Assembly: GCF_900324485.2 (NCBI RefSeq)
Contig: NW_022872898.1
Coordinates: 62,001 to 126,000, forward strand
Source of the DNA: Mastacembelus armatus
Lineage: Eukaryota; Chordata; Actinopteri; Synbranchiformes; Mastacembelidae
Direction: 5' to 3'
DNA: 64,000 nt
Shown: piece after piece, positions 28,517 to 39,534 of the stretch
Layout of the letters: the number at the start of each line of letters is the position of its first letter
Numbering within the stretch: position 1 is the stretch's first letter
Made by a program: the position numbers and the translations under genes
Notes under the pieces: generated by a model
The model's input: only the letters and a program-made list of their open reading frames with translations
Databases searched by the model: none
Told to the model about the DNA's origin: nothing

Positions 28517-29189
28517 GAGACCAGAGAGATTTCTTGAGACCATACAGCTGCATTCTTGTAATGTAGAGGTTAATACGTTTCACCCCTGCAGCCTTGAAAG
28601 CTGGAAGACATAAGTGCTGCCATAAGAATTCTTCCATTGAACCACCAATGCTGTGTGAGACTAAAGGTCTTGGTAGACTACCCTAAATCCAATGGACCAA
28701 TTGCAAAAAGGTCGACCACACAGGGCAACTGCTTTCCTAGTTAAATCTGCAGGCAAAAATGGAAATGTTTATTTTGGAAAGATGAATTTATCATTTCACT
28801 AAGCTTCATTATCCTATCTCACAGGAATATTATTTACCAGGTTCACCATTTAAGTTCAGCATGTTACACTATGAACTTAGAAACGTTTAGATCAGAACAA
28901 ATATAGCAGCTTTGGAAGCAGCAGGACTGAAAATGTGGTAGTGACAAGATAAAGCCTTGGTGGGCCCTGTGTTAATGAAATGAAACTCAGATCAAGTGTC
29001 ATGTACAGAAAACACACATTCCATCCATCAATCCAATTTCAATACCTGCTTATTCCTTAACCAGGGTCACCGGGACCTGCTGGAGCCTATCCCAGCTCTC
29101 TCTTAATACATATCTTGTCAGAGCATGTTTCATATTTAATGAGACATCAATATGTTGTCTTCACTGACAAGATATGTATTAATATATAT
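28517..29189 (+). other. No gene; Gly relic and SINE tail
   Basis: A Gly-GCC 5' fragment lies at about 28622-28652 (minus: gcattggtggttcaatggaa). A SINE tail fragment on the minus strand lies at about 29030-29102 (ggctcc and ccagggtcacc context). A short inverted motif aatacatatcttgtca / tgacaagatatgtatt is at about 29105-29181. Nothing else. Confidence 0.5.
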
Positions 29190-29705
29190 CTTTGTTCTGC
29201 TTTTCTGTCTGTTTTTCAGTGTATTTGAGACTTTCATTTTCTGTGTTTCTGTCTATTCTTAGATGTCTGTGTGTGTTTATAACTATCTGTATCTGTATCT
29301 CTCTTTTTCTGTCTAATTCTCTCTTTCTCGTTATTGTTTCTGTCTGTCTTCTGTCTTTCCATGTCTCTGTCGTCGTGTCTCTCTCTATTGTGTATGTTAT
29401 TTGTTATACTGTCTGTCCCTCTGTTTTTCATTTCTTTGTCTATCTTTTCTTTTTCCTTCTTTCTGATTTTGTGTTTCTGCCACTCTATGTCTGCATGTAT
29501 CTCTTTCTATCCATCGTTCTTGCTCTCTGTCTCTGTTTTTCCATTTTGTTCTTCTGTCTTTCTTTGTTTTTATTTGTGTTTCTGTCTATATATGTGTATT
29601 TTATCTGCTTTTCTGTGCTTTTCTCTTCTGACTGTCGTTCTGTGTCTCTCTGTTATTGTCTATCTATCTATAGCTGACTAACTTTGTCAATACCCATTTC
29701 TGTTT
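29190..29705 (+). repeat. Pyrimidine-rich low-complexity tract (TCTG/TCTGT-like)
   Basis: About 500 bp of strand-biased T/C/G sequence built of variants of tctgtctttc. Long ORFs across it on both strands are consequences of the composition, not genes. Confidence 0.8.
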
Positions 29706-29786
29706 TTCTGTCTGTCTACATTAATGATCTGTGTCAATGTGGGAGGAGCTCCACTCCGAGCATTGCGGACAGGGTGTGACATCACA

Positions 29787-29998
29787 TCTGACTTTAAGTT
29801 ACCTTTATTCAACTAGCAAGCTTTCTCTTGATTAGAAATGACACAGGCATCTCCCTGAAGAAAATAAGACGATATACAAGAGGCATCATTGTGGAAAAAA
29901 TTATTACTCATTTTTTATTTACATTTCAACAAAAAGTGGCATGTGAATAAAAGTAACTTTAAGTCAGAATTTGCCAGGGGTATGAATAATTTAGGACT
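29787..29998 (+). mobile_element. Tc1/mariner-like MITE, left end truncated
   Basis: From gactttaagttacctttatt through gatatacaagaggcatcatt to gccaggggtatgaataattt and aggactgta. The outer left terminus is lost. Confidence 0.8.
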
Positions 29999-30027
29999 GT
30001 ATATATGACTAATCGGTTTCTGTCTCT

Positions 30028-30086
30028 GACCACAAGGCATCGGACTTTGGATCCGAATATTGAGAGTTCAAGTCCCTTTGTGGTTG
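30028..30086 (+). pseudogene. D-armless tRNA (Arg-like body, TTG loop)
   Basis: gaccaca joins directly to aggcatcgga; stem tcgga/tccga is perfect around ctttgga, and the T arm gagagttcaagtccctt and end tgtggttg pair with gaccaca. The D arm (about 16 nt) is missing. Confidence 0.5.
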
Positions 30087-31083
30087 GCGTTTGACTCCTG
30101 CTGGATGTGTTGTAGTTCGGTCTACTAATGACGTTCCTTAAGTTCCAAAGTCCCTGCTCTGCTTGTTTCCCCACTATCCCTACACATGCTGATTACTTAG
30201 ATCAGGTATGTTCAGCCAATCACAAGCTGGAACATACATTCTCAGAGTGGAAATGGTGGAAGACAAAACAAATTGGTACCTTCAAGAACACACCTGATCC
30301 AGGTAGTCAGCAGGGGTAAGGCAGGGATAGTTGGAGAACAATCAGGGCTTTGGCCCTCGGTGCCCACCTTTATATATACATATACATTACATTAAAATAA
30401 ATGAAAAACACATTTGACCTCTAGCCCTTTTCACCACATATTACAATTCTACTCTACTTGAGTGTCTCTGGTTTCCCATCAGGGAAAAGTTTAAATGAAT
30501 TGCTTTTAATTGTTTCTGTAATTATGTCAGTGTATATTTATTCTTTAATATAAGTTTGAGGCCATCCTGTTTTTTATTCATGTATTCATTGATTAAATAG
30601 AGTTTTGTTGGTATATGTAGATATTTCTTTACATCTTAAGTCATTTATGATCCTCCATATCCACTGTGCCCTCAGTTGCTCCTGGAAATAGGGGTAGAGC
30701 ACAGAGACGATTGGATTCTACAATTACATTTCACACTTTAGACTTTTGTCAGATGCATTTCAGCTCCGTTCTAAAGTTACAGACGTTTCAAAACAATGAC
30801 CAGTATGGGGGCTGGAAACCATGACCTTGGTGTTATCCAATCTATGTCGAGCAGTTAATATTAAGATTTCTGTCTTATGCAGGTCATACAATTGATCATA
30901 GTTACAGGGCAGAGCTCAGTTTAACCTGAATTATTTTCATACGGTGGTTCCATGGTGACAGATTATGAATCAGTGCAGTAACATTAGACTGGAATTAGAC
31001 ATTAGAGTTACTGTGGCAGTAAACCTGGAAATTCTTCTTGTAATTCTGCACAGATCAACTACTTTAAACATTTGGAGCAATGT
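30087..31083 (+). other. No gene seen
   Basis: AT-rich intergenic sequence; 30170-30360 resembles the flank near 10500-10650 and 53380-53470. From about 30950 it belongs to the inverted block shared with the window's right end. Confidence 0.5.
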
Positions 31084-31165
31084 GACGAGGTGACCGAGTG
31101 GTTAAGGTGATGGACTGCTAATCCATTGTGCTCTGTACACGTGGGTTCGAATCCCATCCTCGTCG
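31084..31165 (+). tRNA. tRNA-Ser-GCT
   Basis: An 82-nt class II tRNA: acceptor gacgagg/cctcgtc perfect, A box tgaccgagtgg, stem atgga/tccat with loop ctgctaa (GCT), long variable arm ttgtgctctgtacac, T stem gtggg/cccat region around ttcgaat. All expected Ser-GCT features are present. The mirror copy at 63793-63874 differs by an A at position 34. Confidence 0.92.
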
Positions 31166-31500
31166 GGAATGCTCTTATTGGGCGTTCAAAGATTATTGAT
31201 TATAAATGTGTTGTTACAAATCATTATAAATATAAGAATATAATAAAAGAATGTAATATACATGTTCTCCCCATCCTTGTGTGGGTTTACTCCAGGTGCT
31301 TCAGTCCAAAAACATGCATGTTAGGTTGACTGGTGACCGTGAATTGTCTATAGGAGTGAGGGTATAACTGACATCAACAGCAGACAACATACTGACTTTA
31401 TGTGGTCAGTCTACACCACTACCACTTTAATTTGAAAGTCAACTCAAGAGGGAAAGTATACACATCACTAACACTAGATTATGATTCCTAAGGGACACCT

Positions 31501-31582
31501 CATTGTTGAGGAGATTCAAATCTGCGCAGGGAGACCCCAATGCATTTCAAGTCCATTGCTTTAACCACTCAGCCACTACAAT
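31501..31582 (-). pseudogene. tRNA-Ser-TGA pseudogene
   Basis: The minus strand has gtggctgagtggttaaagc, loop cttgaaa (TGA), variable arm ttggggtctccctgc, then gcagatttgaatctcct, which cannot form the T stem. Mirror copy 63362-63443. Confidence 0.75.
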
Positions 31583-32237
31583 TTGTAGTGAAGCTTAATT
31601 TGCTGGATTTAAAACAGAAATATGTGCATTTGTTTTATTTTGAAATGAAACATTTCTCTGCACATAAGTGTAGGTTAAAGTGTGTTACTAGGTGTGGAAA
31701 CTGTACAGCAGTAATAGGAAGATATAGTCATTTGTCTGTTTAGTACTGAGGAAGAACTAAAGACAAGAACCTAAATTCTGAATTAACACCAAACATCATG
31801 GCTGAACTAGCTACAAAATGCCCACACAAACTTCTATGGACAACAAAAAGAAATAAAAGCTGATAATAAACTGAATATGAATAAATAAATGTTTCAAATG
31901 TTTTTCTACATAGTTGAAGAGCTGCATGTATTTCTTTCTGTATTTGTGTGTATTAATGGAACAGGAAGTGCTAAGCTCAGTCTAAAGCTGGACTGGTAAA
32001 GTGTTAGAGCCAGACAGAAGCAAATGATTCCCAGCAAAGACACATGCAGCTGCACTAACTTTGCACTAAATTTGCAGTTTCTTCTTCTTTAAGGAGATTA
32101 TGTTTGACCTTTTCCGTAATCTGTCTAACACATGTATGCATAACCTTTTCCAATATTAATGACTGTACACTGTCAAAAAAAGTGTTTGTGGCATATGTCA
32201 CAATCGGAAAAACAGTGCTTCAGGTTACCCAAGTGAA
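31583..32237 (+). other. Non-coding arm sequence
   Basis: Mirrored at about 62712-63361. No gene seen. Confidence 0.6.
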
Positions 32238-32310
32238 GCCTGGTTACCTCAGTGGGTACAGCATGAGCCTTTTAATCTCAGGGTTGTGGGTTCAAGTCCC
32301 ACATTGGGAA
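32238..32310 (+). pseudogene. tRNA-Lys-TTT-like, probably dead
   Basis: gcctggttacctcagtgggt, loop cttttaa (TTT) and a good T arm gtgggttcaagtcccac. The acceptor end attggga and the anticodon stem carry mismatches. Mirror copy 62639-62711 has a better anticodon stem but a worse acceptor. Confidence 0.6.
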
Positions 32311-32689
32311 GTGTCATTATTTAAATATACAGAGCTTTGCTTCAGTTACATCTTGCAATAAGCAGCATGATCCTGATGGTGCTGGTCAGCCAATGATAGA
32401 ACAGTCATGCTTTATACTTAGAAAATCAAATGTCCCCATAAGCTTGCACTTCCATCCACCAGTTCATCCCAGTTTAATCCTCTTATTTTCTACCTTGCTG
32501 TAATTTGTCTCAGACTCATATGCATAACCTTTTCTAATAGCCTCTAGATCTATTCCAAGTGTGAAGAAATCTGCTGAAAGGATAGATTTTCCATTGATGG
32601 AAAATGTCTATTCAATACAGATAATACTGTTTCTTTACCTGTGGTGTTCAGTTGCAGAACTAATATTGATTTGCCTTCAATCACTCAAT

Positions 32690-32885
32690 TCAATTCAATT
32701 CAATTCAATTCAATTTTATTTGTATAGCGCCATATCACAGTACAATCATCTTAAGGCACTTTACAAAAATCAAAACCCCAACAAATACCTTTTGAGCAAG
32801 CACTTGGTGACAGTGCAGAGGAAAAACTCCCTTTAACGGAAGAAAAAACCTGTAGCAAAACTAGGCTCAGTTTTCTTATCATGGG
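32690..32885 (-). mobile_element. L2-type LINE 3' UTR with AATTG tail
   Basis: The minus strand has agggagtttttcctctgcac, agtgccttaagatgatt, gcgctatacaaataaaattg and an (AATTG)n tail, as at 41870-42068. Partner in the other arm at 62005-62225. Confidence 0.8.
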
Positions 32886-33290
32886 CTAAAAAGAACACAT
32901 GCTTCGAAAATGCCACCTCAGAAAACGAGGTCAGAGAAGAGGAGTAACACACTCACTGAAGGTGACTTTGGTTTCGTCCTCTACACATAGGTCTCATCAG
33001 CTGTTCTCTGTGCTCTTCAGAGAGTGTACCAGCTACTATGTGGAAGGATCCATGGGTTATCACTATCGATGGTTATTACTGGCCATTCCAGAAGCTGGGT
33101 ATTCACTAACCTGTCGTGCCTCACAGAAGGCTGACCAGTAGACTCAACTTGTAGTAGTCCATGATGAGCTCCTTCAGGAACAGGTGGATAGGCTGAGACC
33201 ACTGCAAAAAGTCTCTGATCAGTGTCCTGCAAAACAACTCCTTTCAGGAGTAACTCAAGTATTATGTTTGCTTCAGTACGGAGGATGGTT
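32886..33290 (+). other. Conserved mirrored block, unidentified
   Basis: A plus-strand frame (MLRKCHLRKRGQRRG, later VLFRECTSYYVEGSMGY) is matched by a minus-strand frame at 61641-61985 with MLRKCYLRKRGQRRG and FRECTSNYVEGSMGY, which runs on for 114 codons. It could be decayed coding sequence. From 33140 a segment resembles 4375-4450 (gatcagtgtcctgca). Confidence 0.35.
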
Positions 33291-33918
33291 TTAGTCCATC
33301 GACCTTGGGATGGTGGGTCCAGCACACTTCTGCTGCACTCTGTTCCCCTCCACTCTGCATTTTAGCTATATTTAGCTTCAATCACTATTCTGGAAGGTCA
33401 AAAAACTTACAAGAGTTTGTAAGGATTCAGGGAGACTATCCTAAATCCAGTGCACTTGCAAAAAGGTGGAATACACTTTAAACTTTGTTTTCAGCTGAGT
33501 TTTTATAGGTTGGTGTCACTGCCTTAAAGTCCAGTCCCATCCAATCTATATGGGACTATGGAAGCAGTGGGATTATCTGTTTGTTTTGCATGCCCTTATT
33601 GTAATTTTTACCTTGCATTATTTAGTGTTTAGGTTTAATCTGTATGCACTGATACATTTATTCAATATATCATCTCAAAATTAATATTTCAGTATTGATA
33701 AAAAACATTTAAGTGGTCACATCTGACTCAGTGTTACAGAGTTAATAATGTATATGATTCCACTTGTCATTAATTTAATTTGGTTATATTTGGGTATGTC
33801 CTCTTTCATGAGACTGGCATGATGTGGGTCACCAATATCTGCACTATATTCCAATATCCTTAAGGTGGTTTAAAGCAGTTTGACACAACTTTTGAGACAC
33901 ATCAAAGCAGATCTGGCT

Positions 33919-33951
33919 TGTCAGGAGTGGGATTTGAACCCACGCCTCCAG
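33919..33951 (-). pseudogene. tRNA-Leu 3' fragment
   Basis: The minus strand has tggaggcgtgggttcaaatc and ccactcctgaca: variable, T arm and acceptor 3' strand only. The join to ctctgctgaagacattccag corresponds to a deletion of about 150 bp relative to 1595-1775. Confidence 0.7.
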
Positions 33952-34092
33952 ATCTCTGCTGAAGACATTCCAGACTAATTCAGTGACATGGAGATGTTTG
34001 ATCCAGGGAGGACACTGGACAAACTGCTCTCTATCAAATGTAGAAGACCAGGTGTCAAGCTGCGGAGACATCAGTGTCTAGGCGAGCCAGAT

Positions 34093-34163
34093 GCATTGGT
34101 GGTTCAATGGAAGAATTTTTGTCTGCCACGTGGGAGGTCTGGGTTGGATTCCCAGCCAATGGA
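34093..34163 (+). pseudogene. tRNA-Gly-GCC, near complete
   Basis: gcattggtggttcaatgg, then tgtctgccacgtgggagg (GCC anticodon) and B-box region gggttggattcccagcc. An extra A in the D arm, a T loop without C56 and a G-G terminal pair suggest decay. Confidence 0.6.
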
Positions 34164-34221
34164 TAAACATCTGTAAATTACCATGTTGTAGTACTTTTCC
34201 AACTTTCAAGGCTGGTGCAGG

Positions 34222-34269
34222 GGCCGTCTGTGTGTAAGGCAAACATGTTAACATCTACACTACAGGAAC
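34222..34269 (-). pseudogene. tRNA-Val 5' fragment
   Basis: The minus strand has gttcctgtagtgtagatgtt, then aacatgtttgccttacacac (TAC loop); the T arm is missing. Confidence 0.5.
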
Positions 34270-34441
34270 ACAACTGTATGTTTTGAAGAAATCTCTCAGG
34301 GCTCCTTTATGATTTCCTAAAGATGACACACAGTTGGATCATTTGAGTTTAGATTCTCCAAATAAAGTGTCTTATGGGCTTATACACTAAGTATGATGTT
34401 GCATTTCCCAGTGCCATGTTCTAAGTCTGAAGGTTGTGTCA

Positions 34442-34513
34442 GTTTCTGTAGTGTAGTGATCATCACGTTCACCTCACACGCAAATGTACCTGGTTGGAAA
34501 CCAGGCAAAAACA
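34442..34513 (+). pseudogene. tRNA-Val-CAC pseudogene
   Basis: Val body with CAC loop (cacctcacacg). One base is missing in the variable region and the T loop is ttggaaa. Confidence 0.7.
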
Positions 34514-34519
34514 GAGCTC

Positions 34520-35149
34520 TTGCCTTGACTGTTGAATATCACTTATGGAAAACTCAGCCTGAGCTTACGAAATGTAGCTATGACACAATCTCTGTGTAGC
34601 TGCATCTGATAGCGTACACGTCATATCGTTCATTTCTCTCATTCGTTTATTCTGTGTCCATTGCCACCCCCCTGTAAATTGATCTCAACCAAAGACATTC
34701 CAGACTAATTCTTTGTATAGAATAGAAGAAGAGTTAGTCTGTCTGGGGCCAGTCATGTATAGTTGAAATTCAGTGACAGCCAATGAAATTTTACACTGCT
34801 CTTGAAGCACAGAAGAAAATACTTTATCCTGAAGGAGGTCCTCTTTAAAAAAAGAGAATTACTGTGTGTGGTTCAGGGTATTATTTTATTTGGACATTTT
34901 AACAAAGCCACTGAAGTAAACAATAGGTGCACCTCCACTGTATTTAATGCAGTTTGTATTTTTGTTGTCTATAAAAGTTTGTGTGGTCATTGTTGTAGCT
35001 TGTACAGCCATTATATCTGAATATAGGTCCTTCTATTTAGTTCTTCTGCAATAATAAATGGACACATTACTTTTTATACCTCCCCAGTATTTCTGTACAG
35101 TTTCCACACCCATTTACACACTTTAACCTCCACTTGTTAGAAAATAAAA
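34520..35149 (+). other. No gene seen
   Basis: Flank of a Val copy (cagcctgagcttac) then AT-rich sequence. At 34690-34720 a piece resembles 33960-33985. Confidence 0.5.
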
Positions 35150-35315
35150 CAAATGTTTAAACATTTTTCTGTTTTTAAATCCACCCGTTCCAACCTGCTT
35201 GCACACGTCTCTTCACTTCTTTTCCACACTCTCTGTTGCTCTGGACGGTTGACCCTAAATATTCAAAATCCTCCGCCTTCTTCACCTCTACTCCCTGTAA
35301 CCTCACCGTGCTACT
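35150..35315 (-). mobile_element. RTE-type LINE fragment (Rex3-like)
   Basis: The minus strand encodes VRLQGVEVKKAEDFEYLGST, then VQSNRECGKEVKRRVQAGWN, the conserved region downstream of the RT catalytic site in RTE/Rex3 elements (EYLGSTVQ). About 50 codons remain. Confidence 0.8.
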
Positions 35316-35705
35316 TGAACAACACTCTTTCTCCAAGGTTGAGATGGTTCATACGGCATCAACATGTCAGAGATGTACATGGGTGCAGAGACTTATACAC
35401 AAGAAGTGCTGTTTTAAAGTCCATTCTCTGAGCGACAGCAAGCCAGTGCAGAGATCTGAGAACAGGAGTAATGTGGTTGTACTTCGTGGTTCTAGTTTTG
35501 AGAGCCCTGTGAGCAGGCCTTTAGACTAGTCTAACCTGCTGGAGATAAATGCATGGATGAGTCTCTCCAAGTCTGGTTTAGACATGGTCCCTTTGAACCT
35601 GACAACATTTTTGAGATGGTAAAATGCTGATGATGTAGTTAATTTAATATTGCTGTTAAAATTCAAGTCTGAGTCCATGATTACCCCTAGACTTCTTGCT
35701 GGGAG
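35316..35705 (+). mobile_element. LINE-derived repeat fragment
   Basis: gcgacagcaagccagtgcag, agatctgagaacaggagtaa, ataaatgcatggatgagtct and aaattcaagtctgagtccat form an abundant fish repeat seen as the antisense of a LINE 3' coding region. The family is not certain. Confidence 0.5.
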
Positions 35706-35910
35706 GAAAAAGAAATTATTGTTCCCATTTTATAAAACATTTTTAAAACTTACTAACTTAAAGAAAAAAAATTAGTCTTGCATCACTCAGACCAATGAGA
35801 CTGCACTATCACAGTAAAGGGAATTGAACTGTCTGTTTCACAATTTCATTATGTTGGTAGCTACATTGTAAGTCATGTTTCATAACAAGACCTTGCTGTT
35901 TTTTTTAAGC

Positions 35911-35982
35911 TGGTCCCACTGAGATTTGAATTCAGATCACTGGATTCAAAGTCCAGAGTGCTAACCATTACACCATGGGACC
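35911..35982 (-). tRNA. tRNA-Gln-TTG
   Basis: 72 nt: acceptor ggtccca/tgggacc perfect, A box ggtgtaatggttagc, stem tctgg? region with actttgaat (TTG loop), B box attcaaatc. One T-stem mismatch (A-C). It is the only Gln gene in the window and has no partner. Probably functional. Confidence 0.8.
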
Positions 35983-35989
35983 CTGGCAT

Positions 35990-36586
35990 GTGTTATTTTT
36001 GTTCTCAGAAACGTGAGGCAGTGACCATGTGAAGAACCTTTGCTCTATTACTCGTTTTCTTCATTCCAAGTTTGATTCAAGTCAGGGGACTGTGAACCAG
36101 TCACCAGCGAGGATGGATCCCCTGGACCAAACCACATCATGTCAAGTACGATGATGGTCCAACCAGATGTATTCCCCAATCACTGCAGCAAGACACAAAA
36201 AGACAGTACACAGACAGACACGACCAGAGATTTCTCTGATTCGTTCTCAAGATTCTCTGGAGACTGAGAGACTCTCAAGACTCTCAAGAGGTGAAAGACC
36301 CTCAGAAAGAGAGGACCAGCAAAAGGACAACGGGTTAGAGACTGCTTTTATATTGATTATGCCGGTGAAATTATTAATTATTAATTATCAAATTATTTTG
36401 CGTGTATGGTGTCTGTCAGTAAAGAAAATTATGAATTAGGATATACACAAAATTAGACTAATTTACTCCCGTTCATTGTGCCCCACCTGTCACGGCGTCA
36501 GGCCCCACTAGTGGGGCGCACCCCACAGTTTGAGAATCACTAATATACAAAGTGATATAACTCTACAAGAAAAATAGGAGTATATA
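35990..36586 (+). other. No gene; one perfect palindrome
   Basis: A 16-bp palindrome gccccactagtggggc lies at 36502-36517, next to cccacagtttgagaatcact, a phrase common in fish repeats. No gene seen. Confidence 0.5.
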
Positions 36587-36841
36587 CAGTCAAGCCCCGA
36601 AGTTATTCATACCCCTGGCAAATTCTAACTTAAAGTTACTTTTATTCACATGCCACTTTTTGTTCAAATGTAAATAAAAGATGAGTAATAATTTTTTCCA
36701 CAATGATGCCTCTTGTCCATCATTTTATTTTCTTCTGGGAGACGCCTGTGTCATTTCTAATCAAGAAAAAACTTGCTGGTTGAATAAAAGTAACTTTAAG
36801 TCAGAACTTGCCAGGGGTATGAATAATTTTGGGCTTGACTG
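36587..36841 (+). mobile_element. Tc1/mariner-like MITE, full length (255 bp)
   Basis: Begins cagtcaagccccgaagttat and ends with the reverse complement ttgggcttgactg. Both ends are flanked by TA, the target duplication of Tc1/mariner. The long terminal repeats include ttcatacccctggcaaattc and aacttaaagttacttttatt. No transposase. Confidence 0.9.
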
Positions 36842-37619
36842 TATACACTGTATACACACATATTAACAGGTGGGATGAGTGAATAAGGTGCAATAACAAA
36901 CACGAATAAAATGGAATTATCTGTTTGTAAAAGGATGAGTTGTTGTACAAATGGATTGAGAACGGTATAAATGAAGTCCTATACTGTTCACTGTGGCAGC
37001 AGAGCTGGATGAGTCTGTTGGAGAGTGAGATCCGTTGCCCCTCTACAGTCCGGTGTTCTTTTATTGAAACTCCCACAATTCATCACAGAGAGGGTTTGGC
37101 TCATTAACTGACTGAACTGAATGCTGGAGCTCTTGTCTTTACATCCATCAATGTGAGCAGATACATAGGACACTAGACCAAAAAGCACAATCTTTCAGCT
37201 GGAGTTGAACCAGCAACCTAAGAAAATCATCCATATTAAACCACATCCTCCACTCTGTAAGCTCTGCTATAGAGTCATTTTATTAGCCATGGATGGACTT
37301 CTACAGACTAATCTTTGTCAGGTACAGTCATCAAAGGAAGCACAGAGAGGCTTGGCGTTCAGGTTTTTCATGGATGCAGAAACTGACACAGCTGAAGCTC
37401 TTTTCTTTACATCCATTGAAAATGAACCAATTCACAGGACACCAAACCAAAGAACATTCCCTCAAGCTGGAGTTGAACCAGACACCTAAGCATAGCTGCT
37501 ATTTCATCCTACAGTGCTCTGCTCTATGTGTGCCCAAAGTGTGCAGTCTTGCTGCTAGGACAGAGCTAAACTGCAGAGTTATTCATAGATTCAGGAACAC
37601 CTCCGACTCCAAGATGGGC
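36842..37619 (+). other. No gene; two Tyr 3' relics
   Basis: Minus-strand pieces at about 37190-37215 and 37460-37488 (ctggttcaactccagct) look like the T arm and 3' end of tRNA-Tyr. The surrounding sequence of the two is similar, suggesting a local duplication. Nothing else recognised. Confidence 0.4.
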
Positions 37620-37750
37620 CATACCAGCAACTCAGGATGTACATTCCCCACCACTGCCAAAGCCTGTGCTGGGCAGCTTGCAGGCGCACTCCAGCAACTC
37701 TTCAACCTCTCACTGACGCTGAACAAGGTGCCAACACTGTTTCTATTCAC
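37620..37750 (+). mobile_element. LINE reverse transcriptase fragment
   Basis: One frame reads ACAGQLAGALQQLFNLSLTL, then NKVPTLF, matching the region before the RT fingers in fish LINEs (xxQLxxVLxDLFNxSLxxxxVP). About 40 codons; clade uncertain. Confidence 0.55.
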
Positions 37751-38290
37751 CAGAAAACATATCTGAGTTCAACAGAAGCACAGTTAAAAAGACAAACCAG
37801 TGTTTGTGTTACTTTAAAATGTGTCGTGATGAGAGGTGGTCTGGTGCCAGATAAGGTCCTTAAACCTGCTCTGGGTAGGTAAATGTGAGTTTTTACAGTG
37901 AGTCTTCATGTTATCAGAGTAAACAGCACTTCTCTTGCTGATGTACCTCCTCCTTCCTCTCTCTTCATTTAATGTTATAAGGTCTTCACCAATTTCTGGA
38001 TGAGGAGGCTCAGCATAATAAGGAATTTAGATTATCTGACTAAGTCATATACAGGTATTAACTGCAAAATGATCAAATTTGATATTCAGCACATCATCAG
38101 TCTCCTTAGAGACCAACAAAAATTGCCATTACCGACTATATTGCAAGTCGTGAAGGCGGGGTATTGGGTAAAGTTTTCATCTAGCAATAATCAAACCTCG
38201 GATAACCTCTGAAAAAGTTTATTTCACATCTTACACGCATAAAACTATCACACATGATACAATCAATACAAAACCCCCCCTCAGTGTAAT
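37751..38290 (+). other. No gene seen
   Basis: Short ORFs without motifs. Confidence 0.5.
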
Positions 38291-38302
38291 CCTAACCTCT
38301 TC

Positions 38303-39530
38303 TCATGCATTCCCCCTCACCCCTCTGCTCCCAGCAGCAATGCCACACTCAGCCCACCTCACCGCCTCCCTCACCCTCCATTCCCTTCCCTCCCTAACCA
38401 ACTCCTGCCTGGCAGTCCACAACGTCCTTTTAACCACGCTGATACAGTACCACAGCACCCACCCTGTACATTTCTCCTCCCTTTCCAACCCCTCCCCTTT
38501 CTCCACCATACCCCACGTCACCCTTATCCCTGGTTTCCCTTTACGCACCATCTTGTCCACCCCTGCCCACACCGCACCCGCAAAATCACACCCCCAAAAC
38601 ACATGCCTCACATCCGTCTCCCGCCTACACGCCGTCCTAGGACAAATCGCCGTACTGCTCAGCCCGTGCCTGTGCGTTCTCTCCCTCACAGGCAGTCGCC
38701 TGAGCACCACCAACCAGTTCAAGTCCTTTAGACCATTTTCCACCCCCTTGGGCTGCACCCTCACCCACCTTTCTGCCGTCATGCCCACCACTTTCGCCTC
38801 CTCCCTCTTGTTTCTCACCGTCTCGTACATCCCTCTCACACTCCTCCACACCCCTCCTTCCAAAACCTCAGGATTCACCCTCAAAACTTCGCGAGCCCTG
38901 TCCCTGCTCGCTCTGCCTCCACCACCCCTTTCAAACATTCTCTCACAAACACCGCATCCAACTTCAACTGTACCTCCGGAACATCTCCCCCCCACCTCTC
39001 TATTTGTGCCATCACACACCTCCTACCTACCCACTCATACCCCCCCCCCCCATTAAAAATTCAAAAATCATTTTCTGCACCTGCGCCCTCCTACTAGCCG
39101 GCAGCGGGTAAACCCCGGCCAGGTACACGAGTCCAGGCAATACTTCTCCCTTCACCACCAGTATTTTCCCCGTCTGTGTCAACTGTCTCTTCCTCCACCT
39201 CCCTAGCACCCCCCTTAATTTCGTTATTCCCTCCTCCCAATTCTTTCCCCCTCTATTCCCTTCCTCCAACCACACCCCCAACACCCGCAGTGGCCCTGTA
39301 CAGTAGCCAATGCCTTCCACCTCCTCCACCCTCCTGTCCATCTCTTTCCCAAAACACTTCACATGACTCTTCTTTCTATTCAGCTTCGCTCCGGCGGCCT
39401 CCCCGAAATCCTCAAATATCTGCAATGCACATCTCAAACTATCCTCCGAATCCAACAGTAGCGTCGTATCGTCCGCATACTGCATTACCTTAATCCTGCC
39501 TGCCCCCCCCCCGCGGAACCGCAAATCCCC
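38303..39530 (-). mobile_element. Tx1-type LINE, 3' part of ORF2
   Basis: The minus strand begins with the RT catalytic block IKVMQYADDTTLLLDSED, then FGEAAGAKLNRKKSHVKCFG and VLGVWLEEGNRGGKNWEE. A second frame continues DLNWLVVLRRLPVRERTHRH and ends with a Cys/His cluster, CPRTACRRETDVRHVFWGC, typical of the zinc-binding tail of Tx1/L1-group ORF2. The frame changes at a run of C (39041-39050), which may be a real frameshift or a homopolymer miscount. 5' truncated inside the RT; the stop is near 38303. GC content is far above that of the flanks. Confidence 0.8.
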
Positions 39531-39534
39531 TAAT

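Larger units (their letters stand above)
30954..33110 (+). repeat. Inverted partner of about 61780-64000
   Basis: Sums 31126+63832 and 31329+63629 are 94958; 32104+62845 is 94949; 32899+61985 is 94884. The partner reaches the last base of the window, so the pair extends beyond it. It carries Ser-GCT/ACT, Ser-TGA and Lys-TTT sequences and an L2 tail. Confidence 0.85.

Noticed and set aside
29192-29681. A 161-residue hydrophobic ORF resembling a membrane protein, and a 65-residue polar ORF opposite
   Set aside because: Pure consequence of a pyrimidine-rich low-complexity tract; Phe/Leu/Ser/Cys repeats with no domain.
38340-39056. 238-residue plus-strand ORF opposite the Tx1 LINE
   Set aside because: Antisense shadow of the GC-rich LINE coding strand; the minus strand carries the RT and Cys/His motifs.
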